Shown piece by piece: positions 40,525 to 50,113 of a stretch of DNA of 64,000 nucleotides. Each line of letters begins with the position of its first letter. The stretch's first letter is position 1. The stretch lies in assembly GCF_011050055.1 (NCBI RefSeq), contig NZ_DRGM01000187.1, positions 50,456 to 114,455 of the forward strand, given 5' to 3'. Source of the DNA: Pseudoalteromonas prydzensis. Its GTDB lineage: Bacteria; Pseudomonadota; Gammaproteobacteria; Enterobacterales; Alteromonadaceae. The notes below the pieces were generated by a model. It was given only the letters and a program-made list of their open reading frames with translations, ran no database searches and was not told the origin of the DNA. The position numbers were made by a program, and so were the translations under genes.

Positions 40525-41303
40525 TGCAGTACTTAGTAAAATTAATCGCGCTCACTGTTTTAACACTATTGTTAGCCGCGTGTAGTAGTTCTGGTAGTAA
40601 AACTGATCACAGTAGCCGTTATAGTATGCGCCATGACGCAGCACCGCTACGCGTGCCGACCGAATTAGAAATGCAAGATGCGGTGGTTGTGCCGGTTACC
40701 AAAAGTGCCAGCGCAGGACGTCCATATACGGTACTTGGCAAAAACTACATCCCAATGCTAGATGAAACAGGTTATACCGAAGAAGGCACTGCCTCTTGGT
40801 ATGGCCGTAAATTCCATGGTTATCACACCTCTAATGGTGAGGTGTATGATATGTTTGCGATGACCGCAGCGCATAAAACATTACCTTTGCCTAGCTTTGT
40901 AAAAGTAACCAATACCAGTAACGGCAAGTCAGCCATTGTACGTGTCAACGACCGTGGCCCATTTCATGATGATCGTGTAATCGATTTATCTTACGCAGCT
41001 GCATATAAACTGGGCTACTATCATCATGGTACAGCCAAGGTTAAGCTTGAAGCGATTACCATGGCGGATTCGACTGTGCGTTTGAGTTATATCCAAGTCG
41101 CGGCAGGAAGTACCTTAAAAAATATTGAAGCGCTCGCGTACACCCTACGTCAGCAGTACCAGTTACCCACAAACATTGTGGAAAAAGATGCCATTTATCG
41201 GCTGCGTTTAGGGCCAATTAAAGACGCTGAACAAGCTCAGCAAGTACTTGAAAAATTAAAACTGAACCAATTTCAAAACGCGTTCTTGCTTTACAGTCAA
41301 TAA
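40524..41303 (+). CDS. rlpA: RlpA septal ring lytic transglycosylase
   Basis: A 259-residue lipoprotein (lipobox LAAC, about residue 19-20). The double-psi beta-barrel domain contains EGTASWYGRKFHG, ...MTAAHKTLPLP and NDRGPFHDDRVIDLS, with the catalytic acid-type residues. A C-terminal SPOR domain (about 190-259, SYIQVAAGS...LGPI) binds denuded glycan at the septum. RlpA of this class cleaves naked glycan strands. It overlaps mrdB and is followed by a palindrome. Confidence 0.94.
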   Translation: MQYLVKLIALTVLTLLLAACSSSGSKTDHSSRYSMRHDAAPLRVPTELEMQDAVVVPVTKSASAGRPYTVLGKNYIPMLDETGYTEEGTASWYGRKFHGYHTSNGEVYDMFAMTAAHKTLPLPSFVKVTNTSNGKSAIVRVNDRGPFHDDRVIDLSYAAAYKLGYYHHGTAKVKLEAITMADSTVRLSYIQVAAGSTLKNIEALAYTLRQQYQLPTNIVEKDAIYRLRLGPIKDAEQAQQVLEKLKLNQFQNAFLLYSQ

Positions 41304-41307
41304 GACT

Positions 41308-41348
41308 AATACCCAAACTACGCTCGCATCTCGGGGTAGTTTGGGTAT
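41308..41348. repeat. AATACCCAA palindrome upstream of dacA
   Basis: Inverted repeat with arms ATACCCAAACTAC and GTAGTTTGGGTAT around a 14-base loop, between rlpA and dacA. No T run follows. Its outer arm AATACCCAAAC is shared with the longer element directly after dacA, so the two probably belong to one repeat family. Confidence 0.6.
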
Positions 41349-41385
41349 AGAATAGGGTAACGCGAATCTTTAACTTTAACCATTA

Positions 41386-42555
41386 ATGAGTATGATGAAA
41401 TCTATTAAATACAAAATTCTCAACGGTGTGTGCGGCTTAGTATGCTCTGCTGCCATTTTCTCAGCTACCGCCCAAATCATCCCTGCCCCGCCTCAAGTTA
41501 ATGCAAAAGGTTATTTTCTTGTTGATTTTACCACTGGCAAAGTGATCGCCGAAGGTGAGCCAGATACCAAAATAGCGCCTGCTAGTTTAACAAAAATGAT
41601 GACCAGCTATGTGATTGGTACAGAAATCAAAGCGGGTAATATTGCGCCTACTGATATGGTAACGGTTAGCGAAAAAGCGTGGGCTAAAAACTTTCCTGAA
41701 TCATCAAAAATGTTTATCGAAGTGGGTAAACAAATTAGTGTTGATGATTTGAACCACGGCATTATCATTCAATCTGGTAATGATGCGTGTGTTGCAATGG
41801 CTGAACATATCGCCGGCAGCGAAAGCGCCTTCGCAGATTTAATGAATGCCCACGCTGAAAAGTTAGGAATGAGCAATACTCATTTTATTAATAGCCACGG
41901 CCTAGATACCGATGAGCACTTCACAACACCACGTGACATGGCCATTTTAAGTGCCGCGTTAATTCGTGACGTGCCAAATGAATATGAAGTCTATGCACAA
42001 AAGTCATTTACTTTTAATGGTATTAAACAATACAACCGTAATTCATTATTATGGGATGAAAGCCTAAATGTTGACGGTATTAAAACCGGTCATACCTCTG
42101 AAGCGGGTTACAGCCTAGTAAGCTCAGCAACAAAAGACGACATGCGTTTAATTGCTGTTGTAATGGTCACTTCAAGTGAACGGGCCCGTAAAGTAGAAAG
42201 CAAAAAACTACTTAACTATGGTTTTCGTTTCTTTGAAACAATCACACCATACAATGCGGGCGACAGCTTTGCTGAACAACGTATTTGGATGGGTAATAAA
42301 GAAAACGTATCGCTAGGTATTTTAGAAGACACACCAATCACTATTCCACGTGGTCAGCGTAAAAATTTAAAAGCAGACTTCAAACTTGATAAAGTGTTAG
42401 AAGCACCACTCGCTAAAGGCTCTACTGTAGGCACTTTATCTTTACAGCTGGAAGGCGAAGTAATTGCGCAGTATCCACTGGTAACGCTTGAAGAAGTTGA
42501 AGAAGGTAGCTTCTTTAGTAAAATTTATGATTACCTACGTTTACAAATAATGTAA
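41386..42555 (+). CDS. dacA: D-alanyl-D-alanine carboxypeptidase (PBP5/6 type)
   Basis: A 389-residue exported enzyme that trims the terminal D-Ala from peptidoglycan pentapeptides. A signal peptide (cleavage near residue 28) is followed by the catalytic SLTK (Ser at about residue 66), SGN in QSGNDAC and KTG in IKTGHTSEAG. The PBP5-type C-terminal domain and amphipathic membrane anchor complete it. The stop codon overlaps the left arm of the AATACCCAA element. Confidence 0.96.
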   Translation: MSMMKSIKYKILNGVCGLVCSAAIFSATAQIIPAPPQVNAKGYFLVDFTTGKVIAEGEPDTKIAPASLTKMMTSYVIGTEIKAGNIAPTDMVTVSEKAWAKNFPESSKMFIEVGKQISVDDLNHGIIIQSGNDACVAMAEHIAGSESAFADLMNAHAEKLGMSNTHFINSHGLDTDEHFTTPRDMAILSAALIRDVPNEYEVYAQKSFTFNGIKQYNRNSLLWDESLNVDGIKTGHTSEAGYSLVSSATKDDMRLIAVVMVTSSERARKVESKKLLNYGFRFFETITPYNAGDSFAEQRIWMGNKENVSLGILEDTPITIPRGQRKNLKADFKLDKVLEAPLAKGSTVGTLSLQLEGEVIAQYPLVTLEEVEEGSFFSKIYDYLRLQIM

Positions 42556-42818
42556 TACCCAAACAACCTCAAGATCCGAGTTTCAGTTGGAATTAAAAGC
42601 GATTTAGGCAAGGCATTGATTGCAAATAATAGTGGTTCTATTGTTAAAATCAATAACGCAGTATAAATCGCTTTTAAACCAACCCGTTGGGCGTTTCACA
42701 GGCACTTACTCTCATCGTTGTTACTTCTTAAAAGGGATTGCCATTCTTGCAAAGTAACGCCTTGATATTAAGCACCTGTGAAACGCTGAATTCTGTATCT
42801 TGAGGTGGCTTGGGTATT
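42554..42818. repeat. 265-bp nested inverted-repeat element after dacA
   Basis: Outer arms AATACCCAA (42554-42562) and TTGGGTATT (42810-42818) extend inward imperfectly, sharing ACCTCAAGAT/ATCTTGAGGT. Inside are two further long hairpins. One has AAAAGCGATTTA (42595-42606) paired with TAAATCGCTTTT (42664-42675). The other has GCGTTTCACAGG (42691-42702) paired with CCTGTGAAACGC (42775-42786). No convincing gene lies within. The layout resembles a non-coding mobile or REP-like chromosomal repeat. Confidence 0.65.
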
Positions 42819-42837
42819 CATAGTTAAAGAATATAAG

Positions 42838-42865
42838 CGCCTTGCACTGCAAGGCGTTTTTTTTT
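42838..42865 (+). terminator. Rho-independent terminator
   Basis: Perfect stem CGCCTTGC/GCAAGGCG with a three-base loop, followed by nine T. It ends transcription coming from dacA through the repeat element. Confidence 0.9.
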
Positions 42866-43156
42866 GCTTTAAAAATGGTAGAATGCGCCCCATATCTAAC
42901 CGACAAATAATCTGCATAGCAATTACATTGCTTATGTAGGCAGTAATAGCGACAAAAACTTCGCTCAGCGCAGCAAAGAATTTATCTATATAACTGTTTT
43001 ACATTGCAAATTTTAACGTGATTGGCAGCGATTTAATGCTCTTAAAGCAATGCGTTATTAATACAATTGTGATCAAGCTTAAGAACAGATTATCGAAACG
43101 GTTTATTGTTTAGTAAAATAATACTAAGCACACATTAAGTATGAGGAGTCAACGTC

Positions 43157-43435
43157 GTGGCTACACCGGTAGAAAATACTAAATTTGATGAATATTTAGA
43201 GTATCCTTGCCCATTTACATTTCGCGTAATGGGGTTGGCAAACGTCAACTTAACTGAGCAAATTCTAACTAAGTTACAACCGATTGCACCTGGCGACTAT
43301 GCGCCAAAAGTAAAACCAAGTAGCAAAGGCAATTACGAGTCAGTTAGCCTAGTAGTCACCGTTACCAGTGGCGCTCATATTGAAGAAATTTACAACGTGA
43401 TCAGTGCGATTGATGACGTACGACACATGCTTTAA
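43157..43435 (+). CDS. ybeD: YbeD family protein (DUF493)
   Basis: A 92-residue ferredoxin-like alpha/beta protein of the YbeD/DUF493 family. The [13 protein letters not shown] start and the closing [11 protein letters not shown] are diagnostic. Its structure resembles the allosteric domain of 3-phosphoglycerate dehydrogenase; its role is unclear, though it is coded next to lipB in most gammaproteobacteria. The start is GTG with GAGG upstream. The 290 bases before it hold its promoter; nothing more specific is seen. Confidence 0.95.
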   Translation: MATPVENTKFDEYLEYPCPFTFRVMGLANVNLTEQILTKLQPIAPGDYAPKVKPSSKGNYESVSLVVTVTSGAHIEEIYNVISAIDDVRHML

Positions 43436-43454
43436 GCGCTAAGCGGAGTAAGCT

Positions 43455-44108
43455 GTGAGCGAAAATACCTTAATCGTCCGTCAACTCGGTAGACAGCGTT
43501 ACATGCCAATTTGGCAAAAAATGCAAGACTATACCGACGTACGTACAGAGCATGATGCAGATGAAATATGGCTCGTTGAACATGAGCCAGTATTCACACA
43601 AGGCCAAGCCGGTAAAGATGAACATCTACTTGCCCCAGGCGACATAGAAGTGATCAAGGTTGATCGTGGTGGTCAAGTAACCTATCACGGACCTGGTCAG
43701 CAAATGATGTACGTATTATTTAACTTACGTCGCTTAAAAATTGGCGTAAGAGAACTGGTCACATGGCTTGAAGAGTGTATTATCGATACTCTGAATGATT
43801 ATGGCATTGCAGCCTACGCCAAAGCAGACGCACCTGGGGTGTATGTTAATGACAGCAAAATAGCATCATTAGGGCTTCGCGTACGTCGCGGTTGTTCTTT
43901 TCATGGTCTAGCACTGAATGTAAACATGGATATGAGCCCATTTCTGCGCATTAACCCTTGTGGGTATGCGGGTATGAACATGGTGCAAACAACCGATTTA
44001 AACGGCCCAGAAAACCTTACACAAGCAGGTGCTGGACTCGTAAAACACATGATCAAAAAACTTAATGCAACTGCGGTTAAGTATACTGAAGGGTTTGAAA
44101 ACGAATGA
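43455..44108 (+). CDS. lipB: Octanoyl-[acyl-carrier-protein] transferase
   Basis: A 217-residue enzyme that moves octanoate from acyl carrier protein to lipoyl domains. Motif [12 protein letters not shown] is at about residues 76-87. The catalytic Lys lies in [14 protein letters not shown] and the catalytic Cys in NPCGYAGM (about 176), as in E. coli LipB. It starts at GTG. The stop codon overlaps the lipA ATG (ATGA). Confidence 0.97.
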   Translation: MSENTLIVRQLGRQRYMPIWQKMQDYTDVRTEHDADEIWLVEHEPVFTQGQAGKDEHLLAPGDIEVIKVDRGGQVTYHGPGQQMMYVLFNLRRLKIGVRELVTWLEECIIDTLNDYGIAAYAKADAPGVYVNDSKIASLGLRVRRGCSFHGLALNVNMDMSPFLRINPCGYAGMNMVQTTDLNGPENLTQAGAGLVKHMIKKLNATAVKYTEGFENE

Positions 44109-45070
44109 ATAAACCAGTCAAGATGGAACCAGGGGTAAAACTGCGCGACGCTGAAAAAATGGCGTTGATCCCAGTAAAAGTATTACCGACTGAAAAAAAC
44201 GAAATGTTGCGTAAGCCAGAATGGCTAAAAATTCGCTTACCTAAATCAACCGAGCGTATCGATGGCATTAAACAAGCGATGCGTAAACACGGCTTGCATT
44301 CAGTGTGTGAAGAAGCTTCATGCCCTAACCTATCTGAGTGTTTTAACCACGGTACGGCAACCTTTATGATTTTAGGGGCAATTTGTACTCGTCGTTGCCC
44401 ATTTTGTGATGTTGCGCATGGTCGTCCACTGACACCTGATGCCGCAGAGCCGGAAAAACTCGCATTAACAATTAAAGACATGAAGCTGAGCTATGTGGTG
44501 ATCACCTCAGTAGATCGTGATGATTTACGTGACGGCGGCGCACAACATTTTGCAGATTGTATTCGTGAAATTCGCAAACATAACCCTAAAATCACCATAG
44601 AGATTTTAGTGCCAGATTTTCGTGGCCGTATGGATCGTGCACTCGAGATTTTAATTGCAACGCCACCAGACGTTTTCAATCATAACCTTGAAACCGCACC
44701 GCGTTTATACAAGCTTGCGCGCCCAGGTGCCGATTACAAATGGTCACTAGAATTACTGCGTCGCTTTAAAGAAGCACACCCAGAAGTTAAAACTAAATCA
44801 GGCTTAATGGTTGGCCTTGGTGAAGAGATCAGTGAAATCGAAGCAGTATTACGTGATTTACGTGCCCACAACGTCGACATGCTAACTGTAGGCCAATACC
44901 TACAACCTTCTAAGCATCACTTACCAGTAAAACGCTACGTACCACCAGCAGAGTTTGATGGCTTAAAAGCCTATGCAGATGAAATTGGCTTTACTCATGC
45001 AGCCTCAGGCCCATTTGTTCGTTCAAGCTATCATGCTGATCAACAAGCCGCCGGTAAAGAAGTGAAATAA
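44105..45070 (+). CDS. lipA: Lipoyl synthase
   Basis: A 321-residue radical SAM enzyme that inserts two sulfurs into protein-bound octanoate. It shows the auxiliary cluster motif [12 protein letters not shown] (about residues 75-86) and the radical SAM motif CTRRCPFC (about 101-108), with the family's C-terminal SSYHADQ (the Ser ligand RSSY). It is in an operon with ybeD and lipB. Confidence 0.98.
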   Translation: MNKPVKMEPGVKLRDAEKMALIPVKVLPTEKNEMLRKPEWLKIRLPKSTERIDGIKQAMRKHGLHSVCEEASCPNLSECFNHGTATFMILGAICTRRCPFCDVAHGRPLTPDAAEPEKLALTIKDMKLSYVVITSVDRDDLRDGGAQHFADCIREIRKHNPKITIEILVPDFRGRMDRALEILIATPPDVFNHNLETAPRLYKLARPGADYKWSLELLRRFKEAHPEVKTKSGLMVGLGEEISEIEAVLRDLRAHNVDMLTVGQYLQPSKHHLPVKRYVPPAEFDGLKAYADEIGFTHAASGPFVRSSYHADQQAAGKEVK

Positions 45071-45176
45071 TCACTTTTATAGCATTGAAAAATCGTTAGC
45101 TATGTACTTTTCACAGCATAGCTAACGGTTAACAAACAAATCACATTTTCACCTTTGCTACCCGAGACTAATACAA

Positions 45177-45884
45177 CTAACGTTTCGAAGCATTACTTCT
45201 CAATTGTGCTGAAATATTATCGTTTAGCTTAAGCCAATTGGTTTCATAATCCCATGTTCCCTTAAAATCTTCATTACTTCTTGAGGTTTCTAACATTTCT
45301 CTAAAATCAAAAACTTCAGCAAAATTACTTTCATTTACGCGGTAATTACCCCAGCCCCTAGGCTCCATCTTAATAAACTTTAAATAATTAGACTTAAAGT
45401 CATTAACAGCAGTGACTAGCTCTTCATTACTATTTAGCTTTTCTGCAATGAGTGCCTTTTCATCATCATTAACAGAGCCAGTTACTGTAAGCTCACCCGA
45501 CTCATTGATAGAAATCCCCCAACTTTTATTTGCTAAAGCGGGCTGCTCACTTCTTAATTCAGCCATGACACTATCATAGGGTGAAAGCATTCTCTCAACC
45601 GTTTTAGGTACATCGCCGCCTGGCATATACAAATGAGCCATTGCGACTCCAATATCATACATAACCTCTTCAATAGGTCTTAATATATTGGCATCTTTAT
45701 TTATAGGCTTATAATAAGTCGCTTCAGGCTCTTTAGGCATATCTTTGTGATAGATATCCTTAGCTAAGCGCTCCATTTCACTCTTTAATTGCGCTTTACC
45801 AGTTACTGGTTCATTTATTTTTGCTGCTGAACTATTCGATATAAGCTGCGATGCTGAACTGCTATTGTGTGGGTTAACTTGCAT
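45177..45884 (-). CDS. Hypothetical protein, 235 residues
   Basis: I recognise no family. The protein is soluble, without signal or membrane helix. The first 30 residues are Ser/Asn-rich and probably disordered. The middle contains a helical acidic stretch (NDDEKALIAEKLNSNEELV, about residues 140-158) after SGELTVTGS. That pattern is sometimes found near flagellar-type or export-linked proteins, but no assignment is made. It is a single gene converging with lipA; about 250 bases follow upstream with nothing seen. Confidence 0.55.
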   Translation of the reverse strand: MQVNPHNSSSASQLISNSSAAKINEPVTGKAQLKSEMERLAKDIYHKDMPKEPEATYYKPINKDANILRPIEEVMYDIGVAMAHLYMPGGDVPKTVERMLSPYDSVMAELRSEQPALANKSWGISINESGELTVTGSVNDDEKALIAEKLNSNEELVTAVNDFKSNYLKFIKMEPRGWGNYRVNESNFAEVFDFREMLETSRSNEDFKGTWDYETNWLKLNDNISAQLRSNASKR

Positions 45885-46138
45885 ATCACTTTCCTTGTTC
45901 GTTACTTATCAACTTGTTATCGACAAATTACTCTTTTCCTTTAGCTGTTTCTAATAAGAAAACTTACCTTGTTGTGTATAAATAATAAACACTACTTAAA
46001 TGTTAGGTTCGGCAAATCTTTATAGCGGTAATGAGGTATAGTTTTTGTATCTTATAGCTTTATTTATCTTCCTCGGGTATTTTTCAATTAATCACCATGT
46101 GAGTTCTAAAATATAATACCGCTCAAACCAAGCGATCT

Positions 46139-46420
46139 GGCCCAATAGTTTTGGACACCTCGTTAAGTGAGTAAACTAAACTCACGGAGGTGATATAGAA
46201 CAAACAACGTAAACATTATTCTGACGAATTAAAAGAAGAAGCGCTTACATTTGCCGAAAAAGTTGCTGTGGCTCAAGCATCGAGAGAGCTTGCTGTTTAC
46301 AGCCTTCAATAATATTACTGGCGAAGCTCTGCTGCTAAAAAAGTGAGTTTGTCAGATAGGTAAAATTCGTTAGCAGCAGAAAATACCCGTTAAAAATGGT
46401 AATTAGCAACTCAAGCTGAA
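46139..46420 (+). pseudogene. IS3-family insertion sequence remnant, OrfA fragment
   Basis: A left-end-like sequence (TGGCCCAATAGTTTTGGACA, from 46139) precedes a decayed frame that still reads KQRKHYSDELKEEALTFAEK, a typical start of the IS3-family OrfA. It then has several stops (after VYSLQ, after SDR, after NTR), with recognisable SAAKK and SLAAEN pieces between them. The OrfB transposase and the right end are absent. This is an old, inactive fragment. Confidence 0.8.
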
Positions 46421-46449
46421 TTAAAAGTGCAGACGTGCTGCACTTTTAA
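46421..46449. terminator. Rho-independent terminator for the aldo-keto reductase gene
   Basis: Perfect 12-bp stem TTAAAAGTGCAG/CTGCACTTTTAA around a five-base loop, 20 bases past the stop of the minus-strand reductase gene. A-T runs occur on both sides. Confidence 0.8.
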
Positions 46450-46469
46450 TTAAACGTACTTAAAGTGGC

Positions 46470-47288
46470 TTATTGATCCCACTGCGGGGCAAAATCAGGG
46501 GTTGCTTGGCGGTCTCCGCAATCGAGAGCATCAATACGGGCAATGTCTTCCTCATCCAGTTTTACCGCTTTATCATTAAAGTTATCTTCTAAGTTTTTAC
46601 GCTTAGTTGATGACGGAATGGTTGTCATACCATTAGCATTTTCCCATGCAATCACCACTTGCGCAGGGCTTGCCCCGTGTTTATTAGCAATATCGATAAT
46701 GGTTTCATCGCTTAATACTTTACCGACTACAAATGGCATATAAGCAGTAACATGAATGTCGTGTTGCTGACAAAACGCACGCAGCTTAGTATTAGTTAAA
46801 TAAGGGTGCACTTCTATTTGATTGGTAAATATTTCTCGTGCGTCAAGTGTTTGCATGGCTGCTTTTAAATTAGCAATAGTGAAGTTCGATACCCCAATAT
46901 GCTTAGTTAATCCAAGCTGCTTTGCCGTTAATAACTCAGTTAAATACTCGCTCATTGGTTCATCGTTTGATGGCGCAGGCCAATGGATCAACAATAAATC
47001 GACAGAATCGAGTTGCAGCTTGTTAAGAGACTCTTTCACACTGGCGATAAAATCGCTTTTATTGAGTTTGTTATTCCACACTTTGGTGGTAATAAATAGC
47101 TCGTCTCTGGGAATATTACTGTCTTTTATCGCTTGGCCAACTTGCTGTTCATTGCCATAAATTTGTGCGGTATCAATATGGCGAAAGCCAACCTCTAATG
47201 CCATTTTTACAGAGTCATAAGCGGTTTTCCCTTCGAGACGAAATGTCCCCATGCCTAAGTTTGGCATTTCTATTACGCGTTGTGTCAT
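46470..47288 (-). CDS. Aldo/keto reductase, DkgB-like
   Basis: A 272-residue NADPH-dependent TIM-barrel reductase. The catalytic tetrad is visible as Asp in HIDTAQIYGNE, Tyr in the same motif, Lys in TTKVW and His in LLIHWPAP. The C-terminal IPSSTKRKNLEDN binds NADPH. It is closest in layout to the 2,5-diketo-D-gluconate reductase / methylglyoxal reductase group (DkgA/DkgB); the substrate is not certain. It is followed by a strong terminator. Confidence 0.92.
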   Translation of the reverse strand: MTQRVIEMPNLGMGTFRLEGKTAYDSVKMALEVGFRHIDTAQIYGNEQQVGQAIKDSNIPRDELFITTKVWNNKLNKSDFIASVKESLNKLQLDSVDLLLIHWPAPSNDEPMSEYLTELLTAKQLGLTKHIGVSNFTIANLKAAMQTLDAREIFTNQIEVHPYLTNTKLRAFCQQHDIHVTAYMPFVVGKVLSDETIIDIANKHGASPAQVVIAWENANGMTTIPSSTKRKNLEDNFNDKAVKLDEEDIARIDALDCGDRQATPDFAPQWDQ

Positions 47289-47434
47289 GAATTTATCCTT
47301 ATAAGATGATCGGTTTAAAATACAAACTTTGTTAAGCTTCGAAATACACCTGTTACTTTGTTCATTTAAAATTTTGACCTCATGTAAGGTATGAGGCCAT
47401 AAACGTTAGTTTCAAGGGCTGATATATATGCCCA

Positions 47435-48607
47435 TTATCTGGGCTGAATGTCACGCTTATCCAACAACCCACTGTAACGCGTAGCCATAAGTGCCAACAC
47501 TGAAATAACAGCGCCAATCCACGCGGTGTCTTGCAGGCTCATATTCTCAACAACACTGCCGCCAATAATTGAACCCAATGCGATACCAATATTAAACGCA
47601 GCGATGTTTAACCCTGATGCCACATCAACCGCGTTAGGTGTGTGTTTTTGTGCCTGTTTAACAACATACAGTTGCAGCCCAGGTACGTTACCAAATGCAA
47701 ATGCGCCCCAAACTAAAATGGTCAGCACCGCGGCTACTTTTGAACCCATCGTGAAAGTAAATAACAGTAAAATAATACTCAGCGCGCTAAAAATAATAGT
47801 AAGCGCACTTATAGGCCCACGCTTATCTGCTAATTTTCCACCCCAAATATTACCCACTGCCACAGAGGCCCCGTATACCAACATAATTAAACCAATAACC
47901 GAGGGAGCAAAACCCGTTTGTTGCTCTAGAATAGGTGCTAAATAAGTAAACGCTGTGAACGTGCCGCCATAACCGAGTATCGTCATTAAATATACCAGCA
48001 ATAAACGTGGTTTAACCATCACTTGTAATTGCTCTTTAAACGTTGCAGGCGCTGACTGCTTTAGGTTTTTAGGCACTAACATTACGCTGCCAATTAATGC
48101 AATTAAGCCAAGCACCGACACCACTAAAAATGTTGCCCGCCAACCAAAATGTTGACCAATCCACGTACCCAATGGCACACCTGTTACCAGTGCAACGGTA
48201 AGGCCAGTAAACATAATTGCAATGGCGCTTGCCTCTTTATCTTTACTAACCAAACTGGTTGCAATCATAGCGCCAATAGAGAAAAACACCCCATGGGCAA
48301 GCCCAGTTAATATGCGCGCTATTATCAGGGTTTCGTAGCTCGGCGCTTGCCAGGCAAGTAAATTACCGATCACAAACAGCGCCATTAAACTTATTAATAC
48401 AATTTTACGATTCCAACGCCCAGTTAGCGCCGTTAATACCGGCGCACCGATAGCAACACCTACAGCGTATAAGCTCACTAATAGCCCTGCTGAGGGCAAA
48501 CTAACGCCCAAATCTCCCGCAATAGTAGGCACTAAACCGACGATTACAAACTCTGTGGTTCCTATCGCAAATGCGCTTAAAGTAAGCGCCCATAAAGCCA
48601 ATGGCAT
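47435..48607 (-). CDS. MFS transporter, sugar-efflux / AraJ-like
   Basis: A 390-residue, twelve-helix major facilitator of the DHA1 class, with GTTEFVIVGLVPTIA in helix 1 and the LTGRWNRK loop motif after helix 2. I choose the second of two adjacent ATGs because GAGGA lies eight bases before it; the frame is open 25 codons further. Members of the AraJ/YdhP group export sugars or drugs; the true substrate is unknown. A LysR-type regulator gene is divergent 100 bases away and probably controls it. Confidence 0.88.
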   Translation of the reverse strand: MPLALWALTLSAFAIGTTEFVIVGLVPTIAGDLGVSLPSAGLLVSLYAVGVAIGAPVLTALTGRWNRKIVLISLMALFVIGNLLAWQAPSYETLIIARILTGLAHGVFFSIGAMIATSLVSKDKEASAIAIMFTGLTVALVTGVPLGTWIGQHFGWRATFLVVSVLGLIALIGSVMLVPKNLKQSAPATFKEQLQVMVKPRLLLVYLMTILGYGGTFTAFTYLAPILEQQTGFAPSVIGLIMLVYGASVAVGNIWGGKLADKRGPISALTIIFSALSIILLLFTFTMGSKVAAVLTILVWGAFAFGNVPGLQLYVVKQAQKHTPNAVDVASGLNIAAFNIGIALGSIIGGSVVENMSLQDTAWIGAVISVLALMATRYSGLLDKRDIQPR

Positions 48608-48723
48608 CATTACATCCTCATAGTTAAAGTAGATGTCTAGTGTGGCTAAAAAAACATTTGCAAAAAACAGCGTAAATGACAAAATACTTTTGTTAATTAT
48701 GAAAATATAGTGTGGTAATTCTG

Positions 48724-49611
48724 ATGGCTGTTCATGCGAAAACAGAAGATCTAGAAACGTTTATAACCGTGGTTGATTGTGGGAGTTTTTCGGCCGCCGC
48801 TAATTTACTGGATCAGCAAGTTGCGAAAGTATCACGAGCCGTCTCTCGACTAGAAGGCACCTTACAATGCACGTTATTAAATAGAACAACACGCCGCTTA
48901 GAACTTACTGAAGAAGGTCACACCTTCATAAAATACGCTCGCGAAGGACTAAACACACTTTATTGTGGCGAAGAAGCAATTAAGCTTTTAAAACATGCAC
49001 CAAGTGGCCGCCTGCGAATAGATGCCGCAAGCCCATTTGTACTGCATCAACTCATGCCATTAATTGCAGAGTTTAGAAAACAATACCCGCAGATAACTCT
49101 TGATATCACTTCGCACGATAATATTATTGATTTATTAGAGCGTAAAACCGACTTAGCCATTCGTATTGGCGAGTTAAAAGACTCAAACCTGCATGCCCGT
49201 AAACTAGGAAATAGTAAGCTGCGAATAGTTGCTGGCACTAATTATTTAAAAAACACGCCGCCTATTCGCACTGTCAACGATTTAAAAAACCACACACTCC
49301 TCGGCTTTACCGATGCCACAAAGCTTAATCAATGGCCATTAAAAGAGCCTGTAAAATTGACCTTTGATCTCAGTGCCAGCAGCGGCGAAACAATCAGGCA
49401 ACTGTGCATTGCAAACCAAGGCATTGCCCTACTTTCAAACTTTATGATAGCCGAGGATATAAAAGAAAATCACTTAATCGAGCTACTGCCCGAGTCGCTC
49501 AGCACACCAAATAATCGCGAGCCAATCCATGGCGTGTATTATAAAAGCGGCGCAGTGTCTTCACGCATCACCGCTTTTTTAGACTTTATACAACCACGGC
49601 TGAGTCTGTAA
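48724..49611 (+). CDS. LysR family transcriptional regulator
   Basis: A 295-residue regulator with an N-terminal winged helix-turn-helix (LETFITVVDCGSFSAAANLL ... QVAKVSRAVSRLE) and a C-terminal periplasmic-binding-like effector domain (about residues 90-290). The start I prefer is the ATG at 48724; an upstream GTG at 48712 would add four residues. It is divergent from the MFS exporter, the usual LysR-target arrangement, with a shared promoter region of about 100 bases. The effector is unknown. Confidence 0.9.
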   Translation: MAVHAKTEDLETFITVVDCGSFSAAANLLDQQVAKVSRAVSRLEGTLQCTLLNRTTRRLELTEEGHTFIKYAREGLNTLYCGEEAIKLLKHAPSGRLRIDAASPFVLHQLMPLIAEFRKQYPQITLDITSHDNIIDLLERKTDLAIRIGELKDSNLHARKLGNSKLRIVAGTNYLKNTPPIRTVNDLKNHTLLGFTDATKLNQWPLKEPVKLTFDLSASSGETIRQLCIANQGIALLSNFMIAEDIKENHLIELLPESLSTPNNREPIHGVYYKSGAVSSRITAFLDFIQPRLSL

Positions 49612-50113
49612 TAGTTTAAATTGGGCTGACAAAACACTTTTTGCTACTAAAACCTCATAATTAGATTTATAAGTGACTACTTTTATACAAATTGCAAGTG
49701 CACTTCTCAAGCCGCTATTTCAATACTGTTAGCGCTTAAAATAGTGGCTTAAATTGATTTACTATCCTGCGCGTTGGTTACTTATCTCTATGTTTTGGTA
49801 AGACTTTTATTTCTACTGTGTTCCATCATTTTATTATCTAAGAGGCTGACGTGCTGTTCGTTATCGAACTCAAAACAACTGCGTGCCCATAATAAAAAGC
49901 AGCATTCCATCGGGTCAATACCGCACTTCCCCACAAATTTAGTAATTAAAACTCGCTAAACTTGACTATGTACTGCAGCGCACAGACAACTGTGGCAAAT
50001 AAGCTAAAACTAAAGCGGTTCATTCAAATCATCGCCTAGTTGGCAACCTCAATATCAGCTCTAAAACACGCCAACATTTAATATTGTCGACCCCATTAAA
50101 AAGGATAACTATT
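49612..50113. other. Intergenic region without recognised gene
   Basis: About 500 bases between the LysR and PRC-barrel genes. I see no gene with a plausible ribosome binding site, no tRNA and no strong hairpin. An AAGGAT just before 50114 belongs to the next gene. Confidence 0.5.

Noticed and set aside
42721..42906. Frame across the 265-base repeat and terminator
   Set aside because: It crosses hairpins and a terminator on the opposite strand, so it is a by-product of repeat sequence.
49774..49959. 61-codon frame in the gap before the PRC-barrel gene
   Set aside because: No ribosome binding site, Leu/Ser-rich composition typical of chance frames in AT-rich DNA, no family.
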